A stretch of 64,000 bases of DNA, taken from the NCBI RefSeq assembly GCF_010015475.1, contig NZ_SSNI01000019.1, positions 56,225 through 120,224 of the forward strand, written 5' to 3'. How positions within the stretch are numbered: position 1 is the stretch's first letter; each line of letters begins with the position of its first letter. Below are positions 7,586 through 15,566 of this stretch, piece after piece. Below the pieces are notes generated by a model that had not been told where the DNA came from, ran no database searches, and saw nothing but the letters and a program-made list of their open reading frames with translations. The position numbers and the translations under genes were made by a program. Source of the stretch: Pontibacter pamirensis (GTDB taxonomy: Bacteria; Bacteroidota; Bacteroidia; Cytophagales; Hymenobacteraceae).

Positions 7586-9004
7586 TTACAGCTGTACCAC
7601 CAGTTCCTCCTTTTCCCCGGTATGTGGCTCTACTTTGAAGATTTGGTGACTATTAGTGCTGGTTACCCACAGCTGCCCGTTCAAGAATAAAACATCATTG
7701 GGCTCGCTGAGTCCGTCTGTTACCGTGTGCACGCGCAGCCTGCTCATGTTCAGCATTTTTATTTTGCCATTGTAAGTGTCGGCTATGTATACGTTGCTGT
7801 CAATAATATCCAGGCCCACACAGTGCTGAAGCAGCGCATCGTCCACGTGGCCGTCCACATCCCCAAAACCAAACAGGCCCTTTCCCAGCGGCGTGAGCAC
7901 CATGCCGGTGTTGGTGTGCACGGTCCGGATAGCGCTGGCCTCGGCATCGGCTACATACAGCACAGGGCCATTGTTAGCCAACCCGCTGGGCTGGTTAAAA
8001 GCTGCCTTGAGTAAATGCCCATCTGCCAGCGCTTCGTGTCCGTTGCCGGCGAAGCGGTACACTTCTTCAGTGCTGAGGTCCATGCGCAGAATCTGGTGGT
8101 TGCCGGCATTGGCGATATAGATATTGTCTTCCAGCAGCAGCAGGTCCCATGGACTGTTTGGATTGACCGGCACGTCCACCTTATTGTCCATAAAATAGTA
8201 ATCCAGTTCCCCAGTGCCGGCGGCGGTGCTTACGTGCCGTTGCTCTAAGTCTACCTTTCGGATGGCGTTGTTCTTGGCATCGGCTACATACAGGAAGTGA
8301 CCGTGCAGCGCCATGCCGTGTGGCTCGTAAAAACTTGCCTCTTTATAGCTGCCGTCGTCGAAGCCCTGCCTGCCGCTGCCGATTACCTCCAGCACCTGGC
8401 CTTCCTGGTTCAGTTTCAGGATGCGGTTGTGGCCGCTGTCGGAGAGATAGATATTGCCATCGCTATCGTTGATAAGCTTGGATGGGAATGACAGCACCGT
8501 CTCCTCTTCGCGCTGTTCTGCCTGAAAGTTGATTGGCTCCCGGTTTAGTTTGCCTTCAAACTCTTCCTTCAGTTTCTGAATATACGGCTGCACCGTCTGG
8601 TACACGCCTTCCCCGGCATGTTGTCCTATTACCTTCCCGTTCGGATCGATGAGTACAGTGGTCGGCCAGGCTCTTATGCCGTATTCGTTCCATAGTTTAT
8701 AGTTTGCATCGTTCACAACGGGGTGCTCAATGCCAAACTTCCGGATAGCCTGCTGAATCGTTTCGCTCTGCTTTTCGGCATCAAATTTAGCAGAGTGCAC
8801 GCCCACTACTACCAGCACATCAGCAAACTCCTCCTCCAGCCGCTTCAGGTCTGGAACAATATGCTGGCAGTTAATGCAGCCGAAGGTCCAGAAGTCGAGG
8901 AGCACGATTTTACCTCTGAAGTCTTTGATAGACCAGTCTCGGTTGGTGTTAAGCCAGCCGTATTCAGTTTGTATTTCAGGTGCGTTTACGCGTCCGGTTA
9001 GCAT
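7586..9004 (-). CDS. Thioredoxin-like domain fused to NHL repeat beta-propeller
   Basis: 472 residues. Residues 1-150 are a redoxin/TlpA-type thioredoxin fold with WTFGCINC (Cys43 and Cys46 form the CxxC) and the cis-Pro region AWPTTVLIDPNG. Residues 165-470 hold repeated NHL blades, with recurring phrases such as GNIYLSDSGHNRI and LYVADAKNNAIRKVD. This matches the layout of animal NHLRC2, whose bacterial relatives are common but poorly understood. No signal peptide is seen, so it is probably cytoplasmic. A thiol-redox role on a protein or ligand bound to the propeller is inferred. Confidence 0.88.
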   Translation of the reverse strand: MLTGRVNAPEIQTEYGWLNTNRDWSIKDFRGKIVLLDFWTFGCINCQHIVPDLKRLEEEFADVLVVVGVHSAKFDAEKQSETIQQAIRKFGIEHPVVNDANYKLWNEYGIRAWPTTVLIDPNGKVIGQHAGEGVYQTVQPYIQKLKEEFEGKLNREPINFQAEQREEETVLSFPSKLINDSDGNIYLSDSGHNRILKLNQEGQVLEVIGSGRQGFDDGSYKEASFYEPHGMALHGHFLYVADAKNNAIRKVDLEQRHVSTAAGTGELDYYFMDNKVDVPVNPNSPWDLLLLEDNIYIANAGNHQILRMDLSTEEVYRFAGNGHEALADGHLLKAAFNQPSGLANNGPVLYVADAEASAIRTVHTNTGMVLTPLGKGLFGFGDVDGHVDDALLQHCVGLDIIDSNVYIADTYNGKIKMLNMSRLRVHTVTDGLSEPNDVLFLNGQLWVTSTNSHQIFKVEPHTGEKEELVVQL

Positions 9005-9320
9005 AAGCTTGATTTCATTTGCTGTACTAGCTTACTACGGGAAGAGGTAGTGCCGCGGTTGGCTGCAAAGAGCCGTCTATAAGAAAGGCGTGCTTTTTAC
9101 AGCAGGCCTTTTTGATACTACTCCATAAGGCAAGGAAAACGCTTGTGTTCTTGTACGGTAGCTATACTATCGTTAAGGGATGTATGCAAAGCTATGGTTG
9201 CTGTGTGCTTAGTCCCAGCGGGACGTCCTGTTTATAGCCAGAGGTTTATCAGAAGTTTTGAGTTAATTTCTATAAACAGATCGTCCCGCCGGGACTAAAG
9301 GCGCAACTGCAGTTAATAGA
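9005..9320. other. Intergenic region carrying a REP-like inverted repeat
   Basis: 316 bases without a gene between the start of the thioredoxin-NHL gene and the end of the asparagine synthetase-like gene, both on the minus strand. Apart from the promoter region next to 9004 and the repeat at 9209-9298, I see nothing. Confidence 0.6.
9209..9298. repeat. Long imperfect inverted repeat, REP-like
   Basis: Two 29-base arms (9209-9237 and 9270-9298) are complementary at 26 of 29 positions and flank a 32-base loop. Each arm itself carries a short GTCCC/GGGAC palindrome and a TGTTTATAG end. This is the style of Bacteroidota REP elements built around TCCC...GGGA. It sits just after the stop of the asparagine synthetase-like gene and could protect its mRNA 3' end. 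Confidence 0.75.
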
Positions 9321-10274
9321 TTAAAATATAGCGGAAGTAAAAGGCTTGCGCGAGAAAACAGTTACTTCGTCTACGTCTTTTAGCCGGCATATAAAGCGGG
9401 TCATCCGTTCTACACCAAAGCCTCCACCTGCAGATTTAGGTAATCCACCTTCTTTCGCAACTTCTAAATAATGCCTGAAAATGTTTTCGTCCGTACCAAC
9501 GTCTCCCATGCGTTTGCGAATCTGATTATACTCATTTTCGCGCTCCGCTCCGGATAGCCCTTCCCCGTAGCCTTCCGGCCATACCATGTCATAGTTCAGG
9601 TAGGTTCCCGGCTTCTTTGGGTCTTCCTTGTCGTAGAACTCGCGGCGGTGGTTCAGCAACCAGAAAGGGGCAGTGGCCTCTTTTGATTGAAGGTGCTCAT
9701 AGTCAGGCCCCAAGCTAGCTTCCAGCTTTTCGGTGCGGAACACAGGCCATTGCTCATATTGTGGCAGCAGCTCGCCACGGAGTTCCAGCAGCACTTCCGG
9801 TATCTCTGAATTAAGGCGGGCAAAAACAAAGTTTACCAACTCTTCCATAAACTCCATCACAAAGAAGCGGTCTTTGCCCTTGAATTCGAAATCAATCTGC
9901 GTGAACTCGAACAGGTGCCGGCCCGTGTCGGCACGGTCTGCGAACTCGAGGCGCACGTTGGGTGATATGATGTAAAGGCTGTCCAGGTCTTCGTGCAGCA
10001 AGGCCAGTTGCTTATGAAAAATCATAGACTTGGTCAGGCTCCAGTGTTGCCCGGCGTACTGGATGGTGGCATCTACCACGCCATGGTTCAGCGGATCGGT
10101 AATGGGAGAGAGCATGAGCGGCATGAGCTGCGTCAGGCCTTTCTTAAACATGAATTCATGCGTGGCGCGAATAATGCCCTGCTGCACTTGCAAAACTTTT
10201 GGCAGAACAGTACGACTTAGGTGACTCAGTGTAGCATCCAGTGCTGTTGGTGTTCCAGTGGTTTGTTGCTCCAT
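9321..10274 (-). CDS. AsnRS-like asparagine synthetase (class II aaRS core)
   Basis: 317 residues forming a class II aminoacyl-tRNA synthetase catalytic core related to asparaginyl/aspartyl-tRNA synthetase. Motif 2 reads FEFTQIDFEF after RADTGRHL, and motif 3 reads GGGFGVERMTRF. The N-terminal OB-fold anticodon-binding domain of true AsnRS is missing, as in the archaeal AsnRS-like asparagine synthetase that amidates aspartate using ATP and ammonia. That is the preferred call; an unassigned tRNA-ligase paralogue is the alternative. It is transcribed divergently from an Lrp/AsnC-family regulator 163 bases away, and a minus-strand promoter lies at 10316-10347. Confidence 0.8.
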   Translation of the reverse strand: MEQQTTGTPTALDATLSHLSRTVLPKVLQVQQGIIRATHEFMFKKGLTQLMPLMLSPITDPLNHGVVDATIQYAGQHWSLTKSMIFHKQLALLHEDLDSLYIISPNVRLEFADRADTGRHLFEFTQIDFEFKGKDRFFVMEFMEELVNFVFARLNSEIPEVLLELRGELLPQYEQWPVFRTEKLEASLGPDYEHLQSKEATAPFWLLNHRREFYDKEDPKKPGTYLNYDMVWPEGYGEGLSGAERENEYNQIRKRMGDVGTDENIFRHYLEVAKEGGLPKSAGGGFGVERMTRFICRLKDVDEVTVFSRKPFTSAIF

Positions 10275-10315
10275 TATTTTGCGGATTTATTAAGATCTTC
10301 CAATTTTATACTTAA

Positions 10316-10347
10316 CAAATATAACAACCCTAATGCTTAATTGACAA
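10316..10347 (-). promoter_or_regulatory. Promoter of the asparagine synthetase-like gene
   Basis: On the minus strand TTG (complement of 10345-10347) is followed after 21 bases by TATATTTG (complement of 10316-10323), fitting the Bacteroidota -33/-7 pattern. It points at the gene starting at 10274 and leaves a leader of about 35 bases. Confidence 0.6.
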
Positions 10348-10396
10348 TACCATAAATATATTTTTCACAATTGATATATTCATATGAAATAGATGC

Positions 10397-10404
10397 TATA
10401 TTTG
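10397..10404 (+). promoter_or_regulatory. -7 element of the Lrp/AsnC-type regulator gene
   Basis: TATATTTG matches TAnnTTTG and lies 34 bases before the regulator start codon. The nearest upstream TTG (10371-10373) is 23 bases away, wider than the usual 19-21, so only the -7 element is convincing. The AT-rich bases 10348-10396 between the two divergent promoters are the natural place for a regulator site. Confidence 0.5.
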
Positions 10405-10437
10405 AAACATTGTAAAAAACAGCAAGGATAGGAGCTT

Positions 10438-10893
10438 ATGAATTATGAAATCGATAATCTGGATAAGCAGATTTTGAGGCTGCTGATGCAGGATGTAACT
10501 CGTGCTTATACTGATATCGCCAAAGAGTTAGGCGTTTCGGGTGGTACTATTCACGTTCGGATGAAGAAGCTGAACGAGATGGGGGTGGTAAAAGGCTCTC
10601 AATTATTAGTGAATCCGGCGGCGGTAGGTTTTGATATCTGTGCCTTCATCGGAGTATTCCTGGAGAAAGGCTCAGAGTACAAAGATGCCGTGGAGCAGTT
10701 GAAAGCGATACCGGAAGTGGTGGAACTGCACTATACCACAGGTACTTATAGTATGTTTGCCAAGCTTATCTGCCGCGATACAAAACACCTGCGCGAAGTG
10801 CTGAACGAAAAACTGCAGGCAGTAGAGGGCGTACAGCGCACGGAAACCCTGATTTCGCTGGAAGAAAGTATAAGCCGGCAGATTCTGCTATAA
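10438..10893 (+). CDS. Lrp/AsnC family transcriptional regulator
   Basis: 151 residues, the usual length for the family. An N-terminal winged helix-turn-helix opens with YEIDNLDKQILRLLMQD and continues with YTDIAKELGVSGGTIHVRMKKL (residues 1-60). The C-terminal RAM ligand-binding domain (about 68-145) includes VVELHYTTGTYSMFAKLICRD, the amino-acid effector region. Such proteins form dimers to octamers and sense an amino acid. Its divergent placement beside the asparagine synthetase-like gene suggests it controls that gene and itself, perhaps in response to asparagine, by analogy with E. coli asnC-asnA. Confidence 0.92.
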   Translation: MNYEIDNLDKQILRLLMQDVTRAYTDIAKELGVSGGTIHVRMKKLNEMGVVKGSQLLVNPAAVGFDICAFIGVFLEKGSEYKDAVEQLKAIPEVVELHYTTGTYSMFAKLICRDTKHLREVLNEKLQAVEGVQRTETLISLEESISRQILL

Positions 10894-10911
10894 GGCTAAA
10901 GCCACAACACC

Positions 10912-10948
10912 AAAAGCCGCTGCAGTATGATTTGCAGCGGCTTTTCCG
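10912..10948. terminator. Bidirectional terminator
   Basis: AAAAGCCGCTGCA (10912-10924) pairs exactly with TGCAGCGGCTTTT (10933-10945) around an 8-base loop. It separates the regulator gene from the convergent aminotransferase gene. Confidence 0.85.
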
Positions 10949-10975
10949 CATTACAGCTTCTTTTTGTAAACAGCT

Positions 10976-12232
10976 TTACCTCAGTTTCTGCAATGCCTCC
11001 CGCAGCCTTCCTAAAGAGGCCTTAATATCCTCCAGAGAAGCCCCGCCCACAGACAGTCGGAACCAGTTCAGGCCGCGGTCAGAGCCAAAGGCGGAGAAGG
11101 GTACTACCGCCAGCTTTGCCTCGTGCAGCACATAAAAGGTAATGTCCTGGCTTGTCTCCAGCACCTTTCCATCAGCCGTAGTTTTGCCTGCTATGTCCAG
11201 CTTTGCGGAAAGGTAAATGGCCCCCATCGGCTCAATGGCATCTACGGCAAAGCCAGCCGCCTTCAGTTCCTGGAAACCGTTATACAGTTTATCCAGGCTT
11301 TCCTGCACACTAGGTTTAAATGCATTTAAAAAGCTGTCCACTTCCTGTGGCTGCTGCAGGAAACCGGCTGTCGCCATTGGCTCGGCTTTAGGTGCCCAGG
11401 CACCCACGTGGCCCAGGATAGACTTCATTTTATCCAGCACCACTGCCGGGCCGAAGGCGTACCCTACACGCACACCGGTAGCAGCAAAGCTTTTAGAGAT
11501 GCCATCGATGTATACCACGTAGTCGCGTAGTTCAGGGCGCAGGCTTACCGGGTTGTAGTGCACGGCAGCGCCAAAAGTAAGCATCCAGTAAATCTGGTCG
11601 TACAGCACGTAAAGCGGCTTTTCCCCTTTGCTGCGGCTGAGGTTTTCTTCCAGCACCAAATCGCAGATCTCCTCCAGGTCCTTTTGTGTGAACATGGTGC
11701 CCGTCGGGTTGAGCGGCGAGCACAGCGCCAGCATTGTAGCGTCCTTCAAATGTGGTTTCACGTCGGCGGCCGTTGGCATAAAGTTGTTCTCCGGGCGTGT
11801 CTCTATCATCACAGGCGTAGCACCTGATAAATGGCAGTAGTGGTTATTGTTCCAGGAGGGTGTCGGGAAAATGACTTTATCACCCGGATCTACAATGGCC
11901 ATGTAGGTGGCATAGATCAGTGGGCGGGAGCCGCCAGCCACCAGAATGTCATTCTCGGGGTAAGAGAGGCCCAGTTTTTCCTGTGTGAAAGCTGCCACGG
12001 CCTTCCGCAGCACCGCCACTCCGTTAGCAGGCGGGTAATTAGTATGCCCCTGCTCATAGGCTTTAGTGATGCCTTTGCGCAGTTGCTCCGGAATAGGGTA
12101 TATAGCGGGATTAAAGTCGCCAATGGTCAGGTTACATATTGGGTTGCCTTTGGCTATCATTGCGTTCACCTCGCCAGCAATCCGTATAATTTCGGAGCCG
12201 ATAAGGTTTTGTGCCATCTTAGAAACAGTCAT
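10976..12232 (-). CDS. PLP-dependent aminotransferase, class I/II
   Basis: 418 residues of fold-type I aminotransferase. Visible features are YPPANGVAVLRKAVA near the N-terminus, PTPSWNNNHY, the CSPLNPTGTM motif with the cofactor-contacting Asn-Pro, a YDQIYW segment, and the PLP lysine in DGISKSFAATGVRVGY. No signal peptide, so cytoplasmic. The family covers aspartate and related aminotransferases and the exact amino donor cannot be read off. Its position next to the asparagine synthetase/AsnC-type pair hints at aspartate metabolism but is not proof. The nearest upstream gene is the divergent GH51. Confidence 0.85.
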   Translation of the reverse strand: MTVSKMAQNLIGSEIIRIAGEVNAMIAKGNPICNLTIGDFNPAIYPIPEQLRKGITKAYEQGHTNYPPANGVAVLRKAVAAFTQEKLGLSYPENDILVAGGSRPLIYATYMAIVDPGDKVIFPTPSWNNNHYCHLSGATPVMIETRPENNFMPTAADVKPHLKDATMLALCSPLNPTGTMFTQKDLEEICDLVLEENLSRSKGEKPLYVLYDQIYWMLTFGAAVHYNPVSLRPELRDYVVYIDGISKSFAATGVRVGYAFGPAVVLDKMKSILGHVGAWAPKAEPMATAGFLQQPQEVDSFLNAFKPSVQESLDKLYNGFQELKAAGFAVDAIEPMGAIYLSAKLDIAGKTTADGKVLETSQDITFYVLHEAKLAVVPFSAFGSDRGLNWFRLSVGGASLEDIKASLGRLREALQKLR

Positions 12233-12626
12233 GGGTGTGGGTATGTTTTGATTGCCTTACAAGTTACAACTTCTTCTAAAATTAGCTGAAAGCAGCTCCC
12301 GGATTTGTTTTGGACAATGCACCTGAGAAAGAGCAGGGCAGTGTTGCTTTGCGCCTGCCTTGCTTAACTTCTTTTACTTGAGCAAAATGCCTGAGTGATG
12401 AAAAGGTAAAATAATCGACATCAACACACGTTCAAACCAGTGGGTAGTAACTTTAAATCAGAATAATGTCAGAAGACAGCACGCACTTTTTTAGCAAGTT
12501 TAATAAGGTTATACTTGCTTTTGATGTGATTAATAGCTTACATTTATAAATGTAATAATAACATTTAAAAAATATCAGAGTCAAATACCCTATCCTTTTA
12601 TGATTTACTCGAACACAAGCTACAAT
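12233..12626. other. Divergent promoter region with an arabinan operator copy
   Basis: 394 bases without a gene between the aminotransferase (minus) and GH51 (plus). The half nearest GH51 is AT-rich and contains the operator copy at 12548-12566. I see nothing else of note. Confidence 0.6.
12548..12566 (+). promoter_or_regulatory. Arabinan operator copy 1 (AAATGT-N7-ACATTT)
   Basis: AAATGT (12548-12553), seven bases, then its complement ACATTT (12561-12566). It ends 60 bases before the GH51 start codon. The flanks TTAT on the left and AA on the right are shared with the copy before the distant GH43 gene at 38162. Confidence 0.7.
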
Positions 12627-14168
12627 ATGAAAAAAGTATTAACGGTATGCCTGGTGCTCATCTGCAGCCTTTCTGCTTACGCGCAGAACACCGGCGACCT
12701 TAATGTGCCAGTTAGCCCGGACAGAATAATTAGCCGCCATATTTACGGGCACTTTGCAGAGCACCTGGGGCGGTCTATCTACGGAGGGTTTTATGTGGGC
12801 GAAGGCAACACAAAAATCCCTAATACCGCTGGTGTGCGAAATGATGTTGTTGTGGCATTAAAGAAATTGAAGATTCCGAACCTTCGATGGCCCGGCGGTT
12901 GCTTTGCCGATACTTACCACTGGAAGCATGGCATTGGTCCGAAAGAAGATCGTCCTACTATCGTGAATGCCTGGTGGGGTGGGGTAACGGAGGATAACAG
13001 CTTCGGTACGCACGACTTCCTGAACATGTGCGAACTACTGGATACGGAGCCTTACCTGGCAGGTAACATGGCAACCGGTACCGTACAGGAACTGGCTGAC
13101 TGGGTGCAGTACGTAAACTTTGCCGGTAAGAGCCCGATGTCGGATCTGCGCCGTGAGAACGGCCGTGAAGAGCCATGGAACGTGAAGTTCTGGGGTATCG
13201 GCAACGAAGCCTGGGGCTGTGGCGGTAACATGACGGCAGAGTATTATGCCAACGAGTACCGCAAATACGCCACTTTCCTGGCCGATTGGAATAACTCAGG
13301 CGGGCTCTTTCGTATTGCTTCCGGTGCCAATTCAGCGGATTACAACTGGACAGAAGTATTGATGAAGAACATACCTGAAAGCCTGATTGAAGGCGTGGCG
13401 TTGCACCATTACTCAGTTATAGATTGGGGTGCAAAAGGGCCTTCTACTACCTTCAATGAGCAGCAGTATTTTCAGACTATGAAGAGTGCCCTGTTTATGG
13501 AAGAACTGATCCAGAAGCATACCGCGATCATGGATAAATACGATCCGGAGAACAAGGTAGCACTCGTGGTGGATGAGTGGGGGGGCTGGTACGAGGTGGA
13601 GCCGGGTACTAATCCTGGCTTCCTGTATCAGCAGAACACTATGCGCGATGCCATGATTGCTGGAACTACCCTGAACATATTCAATAATTACAGTAACCGT
13701 GTGAAGATGGCGAACCTGGCGCAGTCCATTAACGTGCTGCAGGCTGTAATCCTGACGGACGAGGAGAAAATGATCCTGACGCCTACTTTCCACGTGATGG
13801 AGATGTACAATGTGCACCAGGATGCAACCTGGCTGCCGCTGACGATCAGGAGCGAAAGCTATGTAGTAGGCAACGAGAAGCTGCCAGCTGTTTCCGGGTC
13901 GGCCTCAAAGGACAAGAACGGGCTGACGCACATTTCGCTGACGAACATCGATGCCAAGCAAGCGCAGGAAATAGCCATCAACATTGAGGGGGCAAAATAC
14001 AAAAACGTAACGGGCCGTGTGCTGACTTCTAAAAAGCTGCAGGATTACAACTCCTTCGATAACCCGAATGTTATTAAGCCGGAGAACTTTAAAGGTGCCA
14101 GATTAAAAGGTAATAACCTGATGGTGAAGCTGCCGCCGTTCTCTGTGGTAGTGCTGGAGTTAAAGTAA
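12627..14168 (+). CDS. GH51 alpha-L-arabinofuranosidase, exported
   Basis: 513 residues from the ATG at 12627, which opens a signal peptide (MKKVLTVCLVLICSLSAYAQ); an upstream ATG at 12600 would bury it. The (beta/alpha)8 barrel has the GH51 acid/base Glu194 in GIGNEAWG and the nucleophile Glu317 in VVDEWGGWY; RWPGGCFAD near the N-terminus is also typical. A beta-sandwich follows from about residue 400. The enzyme releases terminal alpha-L-arabinofuranose from arabinan and arabino-oligosaccharides, probably in the periplasm. It is the first gene of the locus, has its own operator (12548-12566), and is followed by a terminator. Confidence 0.95.
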   Translation: MKKVLTVCLVLICSLSAYAQNTGDLNVPVSPDRIISRHIYGHFAEHLGRSIYGGFYVGEGNTKIPNTAGVRNDVVVALKKLKIPNLRWPGGCFADTYHWKHGIGPKEDRPTIVNAWWGGVTEDNSFGTHDFLNMCELLDTEPYLAGNMATGTVQELADWVQYVNFAGKSPMSDLRRENGREEPWNVKFWGIGNEAWGCGGNMTAEYYANEYRKYATFLADWNNSGGLFRIASGANSADYNWTEVLMKNIPESLIEGVALHHYSVIDWGAKGPSTTFNEQQYFQTMKSALFMEELIQKHTAIMDKYDPENKVALVVDEWGGWYEVEPGTNPGFLYQQNTMRDAMIAGTTLNIFNNYSNRVKMANLAQSINVLQAVILTDEEKMILTPTFHVMEMYNVHQDATWLPLTIRSESYVVGNEKLPAVSGSASKDKNGLTHISLTNIDAKQAQEIAINIEGAKYKNVTGRVLTSKKLQDYNSFDNPNVIKPENFKGARLKGNNLMVKLPPFSVVVLELK

Positions 14169-14185
14169 ATTTAATAGTACCATAT

Positions 14186-14222
14186 GCAAAAGCCTCTTTA
14201 ATAAAACTGGAGAGGCTTTTGC
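14186..14222 (+). terminator. Terminator after GH51
   Basis: GCAAAAGCCTCT (14186-14197) pairs with AGAGGCTTTTGC (14211-14222) around a 13-base loop. It suggests that GH51 can be transcribed alone. Confidence 0.7.
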
Positions 14223-14227
14223 TAATA

Positions 14228-14260
14228 AACCTGTCATAGCCTGAAGCTATCACTCAGGTT
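14228..14260 (+). other. Two-tier hairpin before the first GH43 gene
   Basis: AACCTG (14228-14233) pairs with CAGGTT (14255-14260), and inside it ATAGC (14236-14240) pairs with GCTAT (14246-14250). It lies between the GH51 terminator and the GH43 start codon at 14303. It has no T run, so it may be an RNA processing or stability element. Confidence 0.4.
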
Positions 14261-14302
14261 GCTGAAGAAAGACAAGTTTAATACAGGAAGTAAATAAGAA
14301 TA

Positions 14303-15367
14303 ATGAAGAAGATAGGTGAAAGATTTGTTGCGAAAAGCTTTTTTGCAGGTTTACTTGTTGCGGTCGGTGCCCTTGTGGCAACTGTTCCTGCCAACGCAAT
14401 TGATCTTGGAAATCCTGCAGATACTACTTTCCGTGCTAAAGGCAATCCCATCATTACGCACAAGTATACAGCCGATCCGGCAGCCCTTGTGCACGATGGG
14501 AAAGTTTACCTTTATGCCGGGCGCGACGAAGCACCACTTGACTTTCATTTCTACAGAATGAATGAATGGCTGGTGTTTTCATCACCGGACATGGAAAACT
14601 GGACAGAGCACCCGGTGCCTCTAAAGCCATCTGACTTTAAATGGGCAAAGGGTGACGCCTGGGCTGCAGAGGTTGTAGAAAAGGATGGAAAGTTCTACTG
14701 GTATGTAACTGTTACCCACGACGATACCAAGCCAGGAAAGGCAATAGGCGTTGCCGTTGCCGATAGCCCGACAGGTCCTTTCAAAGATGCCCGAGGTTCA
14801 GCGCTTATTACGAACGAGATGACCACCGGCACTTCCATTGACTGGGATGATATTGACCCTACTGTTTTTATAGATGATGACGGCCAGGCGTATATGTTCT
14901 GGGGCAATACGAAAGCCTACTATGCCAAACTGAAGGATAACATGGTAGAGTTGGATGGCCCGATAAAAACCATCGATAACCTGCCGAACTTTACCGAAGC
15001 TCCTTATGTGCACAAGCACAAGGGCAACTACTACCTTTCCTATGCCTACCAGTTCCCTGAAAAAACCGCTTATGCCATGAGCAAAAGCATTGAGGGCCCA
15101 TGGGAGTATAAAGGCATTCTGAATGAACTGGCAGGCAACTCCAACACCAATCACCAAGCCATCATCGACTTCAAAGGGAAAACATACTTCATATACCATA
15201 CCGGTGGCATACAGCCGAACGGGGGTAGCTTCCGGCGCTCTGTAGCCATTGATGAAATCTTTTACAACCCTGATGGAACGATGAAGCGTGTTGTGATGAC
15301 AACGGAAGGTGTGGCGCCAGCAAAAGAGGGCACGAAGGCCGCTGCAAAAAAGAAGAAAAGCAGGTAA
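14303..15367 (+). CDS. GH43 family glycoside hydrolase, exported
   Basis: 354 residues with a signal peptide (about 1-32, ending VPANA). A single five-bladed GH43 propeller carries the three expected acids: Asp in TADPAALVHDGKVYLYAG, Asp in IDPTVFIDDDGQAYMFWG, and Glu in FTEAPYVHKHKG. It has no accessory beta-sandwich and ends in a Lys-rich tail. GH43 enzymes act mostly on alpha-L-arabinofuranosyl or beta-xylosyl links; the arabinan context favours arabinofuranosidase. The subfamily cannot be assigned by eye. It is flanked by terminators at 14186-14222 and 15433-15471. Confidence 0.88.
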   Translation: MKKIGERFVAKSFFAGLLVAVGALVATVPANAIDLGNPADTTFRAKGNPIITHKYTADPAALVHDGKVYLYAGRDEAPLDFHFYRMNEWLVFSSPDMENWTEHPVPLKPSDFKWAKGDAWAAEVVEKDGKFYWYVTVTHDDTKPGKAIGVAVADSPTGPFKDARGSALITNEMTTGTSIDWDDIDPTVFIDDDGQAYMFWGNTKAYYAKLKDNMVELDGPIKTIDNLPNFTEAPYVHKHKGNYYLSYAYQFPEKTAYAMSKSIEGPWEYKGILNELAGNSNTNHQAIIDFKGKTYFIYHTGGIQPNGGSFRRSVAIDEIFYNPDGTMKRVVMTTEGVAPAKEGTKAAAKKKKSR

Positions 15368-15432
15368 AATTATATGGGCAACAAACCCTGCCCTAAAACA
15401 AAATCAGCTGATTGCTGTATATGTAATAGCTG

Positions 15433-15471
15433 AAAAGCAGGCAGGCAGTATAATAGTTGCCTGCTTTTTTT
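15433..15471 (+). terminator. Terminator after the first GH43
   Basis: AAAAGCAGGCA (15433-15443) pairs with TGCCTGCTTTT (15458-15468), followed by more T. It separates the first GH43 from the endo-arabinanase gene, which has its own operator. Confidence 0.8.
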
Positions 15472-15484
15472 ACTACATTTTAAT

Positions 15485-15503
15485 AAATGTAAAAATTACA
15501 TTA
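15485..15503 (+). promoter_or_regulatory. Arabinan operator copy 2
   Basis: AAATGT (15485-15490), seven bases, then ACATTA (15498-15503). The core AATGTAA-AAA-TTACATT (15486-15502) is a perfect inverted repeat. It ends 63 bases before the start codon at 15567, nearly the same distance as copy 1. Confidence 0.7.
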
Positions 15504-15566
15504 AAAAGTCAGGGCTAAGCTGGTACAGCATCGGGAAGAAGGGCGTTTGGATTGAAGCAAAGTCAT

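Noticed and set aside
7379..7690. Open frame overlapping the end of the YczE-like gene
   Set aside because: Out of frame with the YczE-like gene, runs into the antisense of the thioredoxin-NHL gene, and has no family features.
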